This document shows, in pieces, positions 1 to 5,715 of a DNA stretch of 7,910 bases (positions are counted from its first letter, which is position 1; every line of letters starts with the position of its first letter). Below the pieces are notes generated by a model. The model was given only the letters and a program-made list of their open reading frames with translations. It ran no database searches and was not told the DNA's origin. The DNA lies in assembly GCA_046710875.1 (NCBI GenBank), contig JBKEHQ010000056.1, forward strand, positions 1 to 7,910. Reading direction: 5' to 3'. A program made the position numbers and the translations under genes. The DNA comes from MGIIb-O3 sp046710875 (lineage in GTDB: Archaea; Thermoplasmatota; Poseidoniia; Poseidoniales; Thalassarchaeaceae).

Positions 1-1190
1 CGATAGTATGTTGGGCCATGGGTATCACTCAACATAAAAATTCTGTTGATACAATACAGGAGATTGTAAATTTTCAATTATTAGGGGGCCATGTTGGAAG
101 AGATGGTGCAGGAATTTGCCCAGTTAGGGGTCATTCTAATGTGCAAGGCGATAGAACTGTAGGAATAAATCACAAACCTTCTAAGTCCTTTCTAGAATCA
201 CTTTCTAAAAATTTAGGTATTAATCCTCCAAAAAATCATGGCGTCGATACAGTTGGGGCGGTCAAATTAATGAATTCAAAAAATAACAAAATATTTTTAT
301 CTATGGGTGGAAATTTCGTATCTGCAATGTCTGATACATTAGTAACTTCAAAAGCCTTATCCAATTGTAAACTATCAGTAATGATATCAACAAAAATTAA
401 CCGATCTCATCTAATAACTGGCAATACGGCTCTAATATTGCCATGTTTAGGTAGAACTGAAAAAGATGTCACTTCCTCTGGTAATCAATTCGTATCAGTT
501 GAGAATTCAATGGGCGTAGTACACAGTTCAGAAGGGCATTCTAAACCTGCTAGTAAGTTACTGAAATCGGAAGTTGATATAGTTTGTAAAATTGCAATCG
601 AATTAGAAAAATTAATATCTAAACCACCAATTAATTGGCTTGAATTAACTGAAAATTATGATAATATTCGAAATCTAATTGAATTATGTTTACCTGATTT
701 TAATAATTATAATAAAAGAGTTAGGGAGAAAGGAGGATTTTATTTACCTAATCCACCGCGAGATAGTAGAATATTTAATACAAAATCAGGTAAAGCCGAA
801 TTCAAATCTAATGTCATATCTTCAATTAAGTCATATGAAGATAAATTTACTATGATGACTATTAGGTCCCATGATCAATATAATACTACAATTTATGGTC
901 TTAATGACAGATATAGAGGCATTACAAATGGCAGAAGAATAATATTCATGAATTCTAAAGATATGAAAAAATTAAATTTAGAAAAAAATGATTTAGTTAA
1001 CATAACATCCCATTATTTTAACAGAAAGATAACTGCAAATAAATGGTTCGTAGTACCATACGATATACCCGAAGGCAATGTTGCTACATATTTCCCCGAA
1101 TCAAATGTTTTGATACCACTCGACAGTGTTGCTGACAGAAGTAACACTCCCACGAGTAAATCAATTACGGTATCATTAGATGCAATTTAA
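1..1190 (+). CDS. YdeP/FdhA-like molybdopterin oxidoreductase alpha subunit, C-terminal part (5' end outside window)
   Basis: The reading frame is open to the left edge: the codons before the first ATG (position 18) read IVCWA, which joins the family motif CWAMGITQH. The ATG is therefore internal, and about 395 residues are visible of a family usually near 750. Further family signatures are GRDGAGICPVRGHSNVQGDR (about residues 33-52), NSMGVVHSSEGHSKPAS (168-184), TKSGKAEF (260-267), IRSHDQYNTTIYG (287-299) and ADRSNTPTSK near the end. The last 120 residues form the molybdopterin-dinucleotide-binding C-terminal domain. Members are bis-MGD molybdoenzymes resembling formate dehydrogenase alpha subunits; E. 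coli YdeP belongs here. The true electron donor is uncertain and formate is only a guess. The Fe-S region and most of the catalytic domain lie outside the window. The gene ends 3 bases from the convergent TPR gene. Confidence 0.88.
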   Translation, partial: IVCWAMGITQHKNSVDTIQEIVNFQLLGGHVGRDGAGICPVRGHSNVQGDRTVGINHKPSKSFLESLSKNLGINPPKNHGVDTVGAVKLMNSKNNKIFLSMGGNFVSAMSDTLVTSKALSNCKLSVMISTKINRSHLITGNTALILPCLGRTEKDVTSSGNQFVSVENSMGVVHSSEGHSKPASKLLKSEVDIVCKIAIELEKLISKPPINWLELTENYDNIRNLIELCLPDFNNYNKRVREKGGFYLPNPPRDSRIFNTKSGKAEFKSNVISSIKSYEDKFTMMTIRSHDQYNTTIYGLNDRYRGITNGRRIIFMNSKDMKKLNLEKNDLVNITSHYFNRKITANKWFVVPYDIPEGNVATYFPESNVLIPLDSVADRSNTPTSKSITVSLDAI

Positions 1191-1193
1191 ATA

Positions 1194-2420
1194 CTATTTT
1201 GATAACCTTTTCTTTTGTTCTCTTAGTAATATTTTACATCTATTTATCTGGGTTTTACATAACTCAATACCATCTTGTTCAAGCCCCCTATTAATTGCCT
1301 GCTCAAAGCATTTCAAACCATCATCATAAAGTTCTAAAAAGGCATAAGATTGGCCCATATTGTACAAAGTTCTACCTGTTAATAAATTGGGATCTAAGGA
1401 TATAGCTGCATGATATGCAAGTATGCTTTCAGAATATTTGGACAAATTATACAATGCATCTCCTCTTCCATTTTGACTTCTAACTCGAAGTTCTATTTCT
1501 TCTTGGGGGCATCCTCCTATTGCCTTCTCAAAACAAGATATTGAATCAATACTTTTTCCTTCACTAAGAAAATTAGTACCTTTATTGTACCATTCTATGG
1601 ACGTATTAACTTTATCATTATAAATTTTCTTATTTTCAGTTTCCATTTCCGATGCTCTCGTTAAACTAGCCTTATCTTCATTGTTTACTTCTCCATTATT
1701 TATCTCACCCTCTACAAAAGAATCTTCAACTGCAATAGTTAATAATTTACTTCGTTCTAAACATTGCTGTCCTTTTTCTAAATAACCTGCAGATATCAAT
1801 GCATTACTCAATCCCAACCAAATTTCTGATGATTGTGGTTTATTTTCAAGAATTTTCTTCCACAATTTAACTGATTCAATATAATCTCCATTATCTAATA
1901 ATCTCTGAGCCTTTATTTCGTCTGTTTCTTCAGTAATATAATCATTAAGCAAATCTAATAAGTCATCATCTGACTCTTGAATATCATGATTCTCTTCTGC
2001 AACAGGATTAGAAATCAGTAAAGGGCCAGTATCATCTTGAATTAAATTATTTTCTAATAATTTGCATATTCTATTAATAGCCTCTAAATCAGGATAACTT
2101 ATTGCTGCAATATTGGCAAAATCTACTGCTTCTTGTATGTTTAAGTCTTCAAGTAAGACTGCTAAATTAGCTACGGTTGGCGGATGATTAGGATATATTT
2201 TATTTACTTGTTTAAATGAAATAATGGCTTGTTCTGACTCCCCCATCTTGGAATATGTTACTCCTTTGCTATACAATGCAGTAATATTGTCACTATCATG
2301 TTTTAGAATTAATTCATATATTCTCAGAGTCTCTATGAAATTATTAGATCTAAAATAAGATAATGCTTCATCAAGTTTAACTTTTATATCGAAGGAGGAA
2401 GTTGAATCATCGATACTCAT
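1194..2420 (-). CDS. Tetratricopeptide (TPR) repeat protein
   Basis: This is a 408-residue soluble protein with no signal peptide or membrane segment. TPR-like helix pairs occupy about residues 13-46, 47-80 and a shorter unit at 81-112. A second block lies at about 169-228 and a third at about 273-385 (for example YNKGTNFLSEGKSIDSISCFEKAI and YNMGQSYAFLELYDDGLKCFEQAI-type repeats). The blocks are separated by acidic, low-complexity linkers at about 137-168 and 230-270. TPR arrays act as protein-binding scaffolds; nothing shows the partner. The ATG at 2420 has no clear Shine-Dalgarno sequence, but a TATA-like element lies about 36 bases upstream, which would give a short leader. It is transcribed convergently with the molybdoenzyme gene and divergently from the FMN reductase gene. 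Confidence 0.85.
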   Translation of the reverse strand: MSIDDSTSSFDIKVKLDEALSYFRSNNFIETLRIYELILKHDSDNITALYSKGVTYSKMGESEQAIISFKQVNKIYPNHPPTVANLAVLLEDLNIQEAVDFANIAAISYPDLEAINRICKLLENNLIQDDTGPLLISNPVAEENHDIQESDDDLLDLLNDYITEETDEIKAQRLLDNGDYIESVKLWKKILENKPQSSEIWLGLSNALISAGYLEKGQQCLERSKLLTIAVEDSFVEGEINNGEVNNEDKASLTRASEMETENKKIYNDKVNTSIEWYNKGTNFLSEGKSIDSISCFEKAIGGCPQEEIELRVRSQNGRGDALYNLSKYSESILAYHAAISLDPNLLTGRTLYNMGQSYAFLELYDDGLKCFEQAINRGLEQDGIELCKTQINRCKILLREQKKRLSK

Positions 2421-2451
2421 AACTATCGCAAACGGGTAGTAGAGATAAGCA

Positions 2452-2465
2452 TTTTTAAATATTGA
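2452..2465 (-). promoter_or_regulatory. Putative TATA box for the TPR gene
   Basis: On the minus strand this reads as an A/T-rich ATATTTAAAAAT element centred about 38 bases before the ATG at 2420. With the usual archaeal spacing of about 25 bases from TATA box to transcription start, the leader would be around 10-15 bases, which fits the absence of an obvious ribosome-binding site. This rests on composition and spacing only. Confidence 0.35.
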
Positions 2466-2483
2466 TTACAGTATTATTTAGAG

Positions 2484-2497
2484 TTATAATATATTAT
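2484..2497 (+). promoter_or_regulatory. Putative TATA box for the FMN reductase cluster
   Basis: TTATAATATATTAT lies about 45-50 bases before the ATG at 2538 and contains the 10-base palindrome TAATATATTA (2487-2496). A transcription start about 25 bases downstream would leave a leader of roughly 20-25 bases. The palindrome could be an operator, but any A/T-rich promoter may produce one by chance. The whole intergenic stretch 2421-2537 shows no other feature I can support. Confidence 0.35.
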
Positions 2498-2537
2498 TAA
2501 ATGAAGGATTGATTAATTGTAGGTCTCACCGCTATCT

Positions 2538-3083
2538 ATGACAGCCCCAATACGCATCATGGGAATAAGTGGTTCCTACGACTTGGACTCTGCAAATGGC
2601 CATATGATTGATCTCGTACTTTCAGAATGTAAAGAAATGGGTGCTGAAGTAATCGTTTGGGATAACAAAGCCAATCCACTGCCATTTGTTGGCGAGGAAG
2701 GCTGTTGGGATCATGAAAACGTAAAACTTTACAAAAGTATGGCTGATTCTGCTGACGCTTTTGTTCTTTCTAGTCCAGAATATCATGGAACTATGAGTGG
2801 AGTTATGAAAAATTCTATGGATTGGTTATCTTTCGATCAGACAACTGGCAAGGTTTTTGGATTAATAAGCACACTAGGCGGCCAATCAAATACAACTACT
2901 CTTAATCATATGAGAACGGTAGTTAGATGGATTCATGGATGGGTAATCCCTGAACAACTTTTAGTATCTAATGTTAAAAATGCTTTTTCTGATGATGGAA
3001 CGATTTTAGATTCAAATCTTTCTGAAAGATTAAACAAATTTTGCACTTCATTATTTATTAATACTAAAAAATTAAGAAGATAG
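2538..3083 (+). CDS. NAD(P)H-dependent FMN reductase family protein
   Basis: The 181-residue product has the flavodoxin-like fold of the SsuE/ChrR-type FMN reductase family. An N-terminal beta strand leads into the phosphate-binding loop GISGS (residues 9-13). The flavin-contacting motif SPEYHGTMSGVMKNSMDWL lies at 79-97, and a third loop, STLGGQSN, at 111-118. Length matches the family (about 175-190). Such cytosolic enzymes bind FMN and pass electrons from NAD(P)H to flavin, quinones, azo dyes or metal ions; the substrate cannot be read from sequence. The start ATG suits the family N-terminus but has no strong Shine-Dalgarno sequence. It heads a cluster with a small membrane protein, whose ribosome-binding site overlaps this stop codon, and a PqqD-like gene. 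Confidence 0.88.
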   Translation: MTAPIRIMGISGSYDLDSANGHMIDLVLSECKEMGAEVIVWDNKANPLPFVGEEGCWDHENVKLYKSMADSADAFVLSSPEYHGTMSGVMKNSMDWLSFDQTTGKVFGLISTLGGQSNTTTLNHMRTVVRWIHGWVIPEQLLVSNVKNAFSDDGTILDSNLSERLNKFCTSLFINTKKLRR

Positions 3084-3087
3084 GTGA
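3082..3087 (+). promoter_or_regulatory. Shine-Dalgarno AGGTGA supporting a CTG start at 3092
   Basis: AGGTGA overlaps the TAG stop of the FMN reductase (3081-3083) and sits 4 bases before CTG at 3092. The same hexamer stands 4 bases before the TTG start of S19e (4560) and the ATG of L39e (5043), and 5 bases before the ATG of L31e (5204). The shared spacing is the main reason for choosing CTG as the start of the following small gene. Confidence 0.55.
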
Positions 3088-3091
3088 TGAT

Positions 3092-3265
3092 CTGGACTTA
3101 TTACCTCGAGGATCAGAATTTCTGTTATTAATTTCGGCATTGTCCAGTGTGGTTACCTGGTGGGCATCCAATATCTCAAATAATCGAGAAATAGCAAAAT
3201 ATTTTGCCTGGTTTGGAGCATCTTCTATTATTGCATTAGTAGTTTGGATTTTAGGAAGTAATTAA
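3092..3265 (+). CDS. Small two-helix membrane protein, unknown function (apparent CTG start)
   Basis: This frame encodes 57 residues if translated from CTG at 3092 and ends with TAA immediately before the ATG of the PqqD-like gene at 3266. I do not recognise the family. Two hydrophobic helices are clear: about residues 10-26 (FLLLISALSSVVTWWA) and 35-54 (AKYFAWFGASSIIALVVWIL), joined by a short polar loop SNISNNRE. No ATG or GTG occurs in frame upstream of the first helix; the frame is closed by TAA at 3065-3067. TTG at 3140 would remove the first helix. The AGGTGA at 3082-3087 has the correct spacing for CTG. Genic spacing, hydrophobic pattern and otherwise empty DNA support a real gene, but the start codon is inferred. 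A role beside its flanking flavoprotein and PqqD-like gene is possible but unproven. Confidence 0.62.
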   Translation: MDLLPRGSEFLLLISALSSVVTWWASNISNNREIAKYFAWFGASSIIALVVWILGSN

Positions 3266-3634
3266 ATGACGTCAAAGGCATTTATTCCCATTAGATTACC
3301 GGTTTCATGGTATATTAATCCTGATAATATCGTCACTATTGAATATAATAAAAAGTTTACAAGGTTCGAGTCTTTATTATCAAAGATTCTAAAATCTCCA
3401 AAAATCTTGAAACGACCTCTGGATATAATGAACTCACAATTATGGATTTTAATGGATGGAACAAATAACATCCAAACTATAATATCTCAAATGGAGTCAT
3501 TTTTCCAAGAGCAAATAATTCCTGCAGAGGGTAGGATAAATAAATCAATTATTACTTTTTTGGATTTAGGACTAATAACTATGATAAGTACAAAAGAAGA
3601 AATCAATTGGAATATTGAAAAATCCGAAAAATAA
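3266..3634 (+). CDS. PqqD-like (RRE-type) domain protein
   Basis: The 122-residue product has a PqqD-like core at about residues 50-107. RPLDIMNSQLWILMDGTNNI matches the pattern in which a short strand leads into [IL]WxLxDGxxTxxxI, and a helical part ends in FLDLGLITMI. PqqD folds act as peptide-recognition elements in PQQ and other ribosomal peptide pathways, but stand-alone copies of unknown role are common in archaea. No radical-SAM enzyme or PQQ gene is visible, so a PQQ role is not claimed. The first 45 residues are basic and unassigned. AGGAAG at 3253-3258 is a plausible ribosome-binding site. The start follows the small membrane gene with no gap, and the stop touches the convergent membrane-protein gene. 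Confidence 0.6.
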   Translation: MTSKAFIPIRLPVSWYINPDNIVTIEYNKKFTRFESLLSKILKSPKILKRPLDIMNSQLWILMDGTNNIQTIISQMESFFQEQIIPAEGRINKSIITFLDLGLITMISTKEEINWNIEKSEK

Positions 3635-4453
3635 CTACTCCGGTGTTTCAATTCTAGTTTTCTCATCATTTTTTGATTTGTACATCGCTGAAAAATAAAT
3701 TGTCATTGGAATGAATAGAAGTAGAAAAAAACATCCAATTAACGTTGCCAAACTATATATCGATTCTTGGACAGGATTTAATTTAAATTCTTCAATAGAT
3801 ATAAATTCATGAGAAACGATTTCAACATCTAAAATTATTCCATCATTTGAAATAACTTCATTATTACTTATAATCTTAAAACTCCATGAAATAGTTCTTT
3901 TTTCATCATTGATTAATTTGATAGCACTATCTTCTGCATTGCTGATATTATCACTTTGTAGGTAGCCTAATCCTTCTATCGGTAATCCCAAAGATACTCT
4001 ACCTTTGATAATCTGTAAGTTACTGTTTTCTATACTAATTGAGTGCACCGACGCTCTCGTGCAAATCTCTGAAACATCAGAAAAACCTTCATCTTCACAA
4101 TTGAAAATTTCATCGCCCTTTAATCCTAAAAATGGTGAGTAATACCATTCTACTCCGGATGCTTCAATTACTAAAACTGAGGATTCATTTACGACACCTT
4201 CAACTGATACATTTAACCAGGTTATGGCATCTCTTGTTGTGAAATACCAATTAGCCATATTAACTTCATTTTCTTGTAATTCTACGAAATCAGATTGATT
4301 ACTGGTTTTATATCCGTAATATTCTGAATCCATAGTATTGGAATATACTGCATAGGATAGTATAAGAATTAATACCAATCCAGTGCCAACCATGGTTCTA
4401 AGCATATTAGGATTCTTGGCCAATGCTTTCTTCATGTTACCCGAATACGACAC
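3635..4453 (-). CDS. Membrane-anchored protein with extracytoplasmic domain, unknown function
   Basis: I do not recognise this 272-residue family. It has a basic N-terminus, a transmembrane helix at about residues 20-38, a polar domain of about 190 residues, a second helix at about 231-257 and a short charged tail. By the positive-inside rule the tail and N-terminus would be cytoplasmic and the middle domain external. The middle domain has two cysteines (119 and 131) that could form a disulfide, and several N-x-S sequons (for example at 81, 89 and 169), consistent with surface exposure. The longest frame begins with GTG at 4453. An ATG at 4435 gives MKKALAKNPN before the helix and is an equally credible start. 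A TATA-like element at about 4477-4486 favours the ATG, because it would put transcription initiation near 4455. Confidence 0.7.
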   Translation of the reverse strand: MSYSGNMKKALAKNPNMLRTMVGTGLVLILILSYAVYSNTMDSEYYGYKTSNQSDFVELQENEVNMANWYFTTRDAITWLNVSVEGVVNESSVLVIEASGVEWYYSPFLGLKGDEIFNCEDEGFSDVSEICTRASVHSISIENSNLQIIKGRVSLGLPIEGLGYLQSDNISNAEDSAIKLINDEKRTISWSFKIISNNEVISNDGIILDVEIVSHEFISIEEFKLNPVQESIYSLATLIGCFFLLLFIPMTIYFSAMYKSKNDEKTRIETPE

Positions 4454-4476
4454 CGTTTATTGAATCCTTGTTTAAT

Positions 4477-4486
4477 GTAAATATAG
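4477..4486 (-). promoter_or_regulatory. Putative TATA box for the membrane protein gene
   Basis: On the minus strand this reads CTATATTTAC. Its centre lies about 28 bases before GTG 4453 and about 46 before ATG 4435. A leaderless transcript for the first start, or a leader of about 20 bases for the second, would result. The identification rests on composition and position only. Confidence 0.3.
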
Positions 4487-4514
4487 AATTCAATAGCACG
4501 GTAACAGTCATTAC

Positions 4515-4524
4515 GATTAAATAG
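4515..4524 (+). promoter_or_regulatory. Putative TATA box for the S19e ribosomal operon
   Basis: GATTAAATAG is centred about 40 bases before the TTG start at 4560. Initiation about 25 bases downstream would give a leader of some 15 bases that still includes AGGTGA at 4550-4555. The intergenic stretch 4454-4559 holds this element and the divergent one for the minus-strand gene, and nothing else I can support. Confidence 0.4.
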
Positions 4525-4549
4525 ACTCCCTAAGACGGCGAGACAGAAT

Positions 4550-4555
4550 AGGTGA
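4550..4555 (+). promoter_or_regulatory. Shine-Dalgarno AGGTGA fixing the TTG start of S19e
   Basis: AGGTGA stands 4 bases before TTG at 4560. The family N-terminus (MTT followed by a hydrophobic residue and D-[IV]-P-A-D) begins exactly at this TTG, while the next ATG (4590) would lose the conserved start. Confidence 0.65.
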
Positions 4556-4559
4556 GGCT

Positions 4560-5030
4560 TTGACGACATTCAATGATATTCCAGCTGACATGTTAATAGA
4601 AGCCTTAGTGGAACATATTTCTACAATCGAAACAATAGTTGCGCCAGAGTGGGCATCATTCGTAAAAACAGGTACTCACAGAGAACGCCCTCCGGATCAA
4701 GATAATTGGTGGAGTATCAGGTCAGCAGCAATTTTAAGAAAAGTTGCCTTCAAAGGCCCAATAGGGGCTAATCACATTTCACAGGAATTTGGGGGCCCAC
4801 GAGACAGGGGAGTAAAGCCTAATAGGGCTGCTGCAGGTTCTAGGAGTATAGCAAGAACAATATTGCAACAACTTACGGATGCAGGTATGATTATAAGTTC
4901 ATTCAATGCTTCTGGTAGCGTTAATTATGGTAAGGTACTAACTCCTGCGGGCCATAAGCTAATCAATGATATAGCGCATTCTGTTAGGCCTAAAGCAGAA
5001 GAAAAGTATCCAGGCCTATCAAACTATTAA
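4560..5030 (+). CDS. rps19e: 30S ribosomal protein S19e
   Basis: The 156-residue product is archaeal/eukaryotic S19e, a small-subunit head protein that is needed for pre-rRNA maturation in eukaryotes. Diagnostic parts are the N-terminal MTTFNDIPADMLIEAL, APEWASFVKTGTHRERPP (about residues 28-45), the helix region WWSIRSAAILRKVAFKGPIG (50-69) and GGPRDRGVKPNRAAAGSRSI (78-97), followed by RTILQQLTDAGMI. Length is normal for the family. Translation starts at TTG, supported by AGGTGA four bases upstream and by the family N-terminus. It is the first gene of a co-directional operon, 12 bases ahead of L39e. Archaeal operons often place a PDCD5-like gene next to S19e, but none is present here. Confidence 0.95.
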   Translation: MTTFNDIPADMLIEALVEHISTIETIVAPEWASFVKTGTHRERPPDQDNWWSIRSAAILRKVAFKGPIGANHISQEFGGPRDRGVKPNRAAAGSRSIARTILQQLTDAGMIISSFNASGSVNYGKVLTPAGHKLINDIAHSVRPKAEEKYPGLSNY

Positions 5031-5042
5031 TGAGGTGATATT

Positions 5043-5198
5043 ATGGCTAGAAACAAACCGTATGCAAAAAAGAAGCGTTTGATTAAAGTCACAAACCAAA
5101 ATCGCCGTGTTCCGGTATGGGTAATGCTAAGGACTAATCGAAATACTAGTACCCATCCCAAAAGGCACATGTGGCGTAGATCTAAATTACAAAGGTGA
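5043..5198 (+). CDS. rpl39e: 50S ribosomal protein L39e
   Basis: This short gene encodes 51 residues: MARNKPYAKKKRL, then QNRRVPVWVMLRTNR (about residues 19-33) and THPKRHMWRRSKLQR at the end. This is the full-length pattern of L39e, a very basic protein that lines the lower part of the ribosomal exit tunnel in archaea and eukaryotes. ATG at 5043 is preceded by GAGGTGAT with a 4-base gap from AGGTGA. The stop TGA forms part of the AGGTGA ribosome-binding site for L31e, so translation of the two is probably coupled. It is easily overlooked because of its size. Confidence 0.96.
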   Translation: MARNKPYAKKKRLIKVTNQNRRVPVWVMLRTNRNTSTHPKRHMWRRSKLQR

Positions 5199-5203
5199 AT
5201 TAA

Positions 5204-5470
5204 ATGGCTGAAGTTAGAGAATTAATAATCCCATTAAGGGCGGCTTGGAATGTACCTAGGACGATAAGGGCTAATAGGGCGATCGCAGAGATAAAAAACC
5301 ATGTATCTCAACATATGAAAAAAACCGAAAATGAAAGAGTTTGGATTGATGAAGAGATCAATCAACTAATTTGGGCTCGTGGCGCTCAAAAACCTCCACG
5401 AAAGATTAAAGTTGTTTGTACAAGGGAAGAAGGATTCAACATTTTAGAAGTTAAATTATTGGAGGAATAA
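5204..5470 (+). CDS. rpl31e: 50S ribosomal protein L31e
   Basis: The 88-residue product matches L31e, a protein near the exit-tunnel rim in archaeal and eukaryotic large subunits. Characteristic segments are REREL-like VRELIIPLRAAW (residues 4-15), PRTIRANRAIAEIKNHVSQH (18-37), a conserved W-I-D-x-x-[IL]-N-x-x-[IL]-W region at about 47-57 and ARGAQKPPRKIKV (58-70). Length is typical. The ATG lies 5 bases after the L39e stop; AGGTGA spans that stop. It ends only 2 bases before S17e, and its last codons carry the GGAGG ribosome-binding site for S17e. L39e followed by L31e is a conserved archaeal gene pair. Confidence 0.95.
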   Translation: MAEVRELIIPLRAAWNVPRTIRANRAIAEIKNHVSQHMKKTENERVWIDEEINQLIWARGAQKPPRKIKVVCTREEGFNILEVKLLEE

Positions 5471-5472
5471 TT

Positions 5473-5688
5473 ATGGGCAATATTAGACCATCATTTATAA
5501 AAATTAGAGCACTTAGATTAGTAGCCGATTACCCTGATAAATTTAATGGAGATTTCGAAAACAACAAAACTTACGTATCTATGTTCACAGATTTAGGTAA
5601 TTCTGAAGGAAAAGAAGTTACAAACAAAAAAATGCGAAATTGGATTGCAGGATATATAACCAGATACAAACAACGAAGAGTTGATTGA
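5473..5688 (+). CDS. rps17e: 30S ribosomal protein S17e
   Basis: The 71-residue product matches S17e: MGNIRPSFIKIRALRLV (residues 1-17) corresponds to MGxVRxxxIKRxA, FNGDFENNKTYV (24-35) to the FxxDFExNK motif, and MRNWIAGYITRYKQRR (54-69) to RNxIAGYITRLxKR. It is slightly longer than many archaeal homologues (about 60-67), the extra residues falling around NSEGKEVTNK (43-52). GGAGG at 5461-5465 sits 7 bases before the ATG. S17e is not a usual member of the S19e-L39e-L31e cluster in many archaea, where eIF6 commonly follows L31e. Confidence 0.92.
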   Translation: MGNIRPSFIKIRALRLVADYPDKFNGDFENNKTYVSMFTDLGNSEGKEVTNKKMRNWIAGYITRYKQRRVD

Positions 5689-5715
5689 TTAACGCCACCA
5701 TTAGAGTGAGTGATC

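Noticed and set aside
18..20. ATG at 18 as the start of the molybdoenzyme gene
   Set aside because: The upstream codons IVCWA complete a conserved family motif and the protein would otherwise be half the normal size.
2487..2496. The palindrome TAATATATTA as an operator
   Set aside because: It overlaps the likely TATA element, and a 10-base A/T palindrome is expected by chance in such A/T-rich DNA.
3087..3131. ATG at 3087 (or GTG at 3084) as the start of a peptide after the FMN reductase
   Set aside because: That frame stops after about 15 codons and has no conserved character; the adjacent frame with two membrane helices is far more convincing.
3262..3471. Minus-strand open frame of 69 codons opposite the PqqD-like gene
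   Set aside because: It lies wholly opposite a better supported gene, has no recognisable domain and no ribosome-binding site, and looks like a chance antisense frame.
3266..3634. A PQQ biosynthesis role for the PqqD-like gene
   Set aside because: No PqqA, PqqC or PqqE partner is visible, and stand-alone PqqD-like domains are widespread without PQQ synthesis.
3487..3669. Minus-strand open frame of 60 codons across the junction of the PqqD-like and membrane-protein genes
   Set aside because: It overlaps two coding regions in other frames and its hydrophobic sequence follows from antisense A/T-rich codons.
5710..5712. GTG at 5710 as the trmJ start
   Set aside because: It would add only two residues and leave no space after GAGTGA; ATG at 5716 has better spacing, although the choice is not certain.
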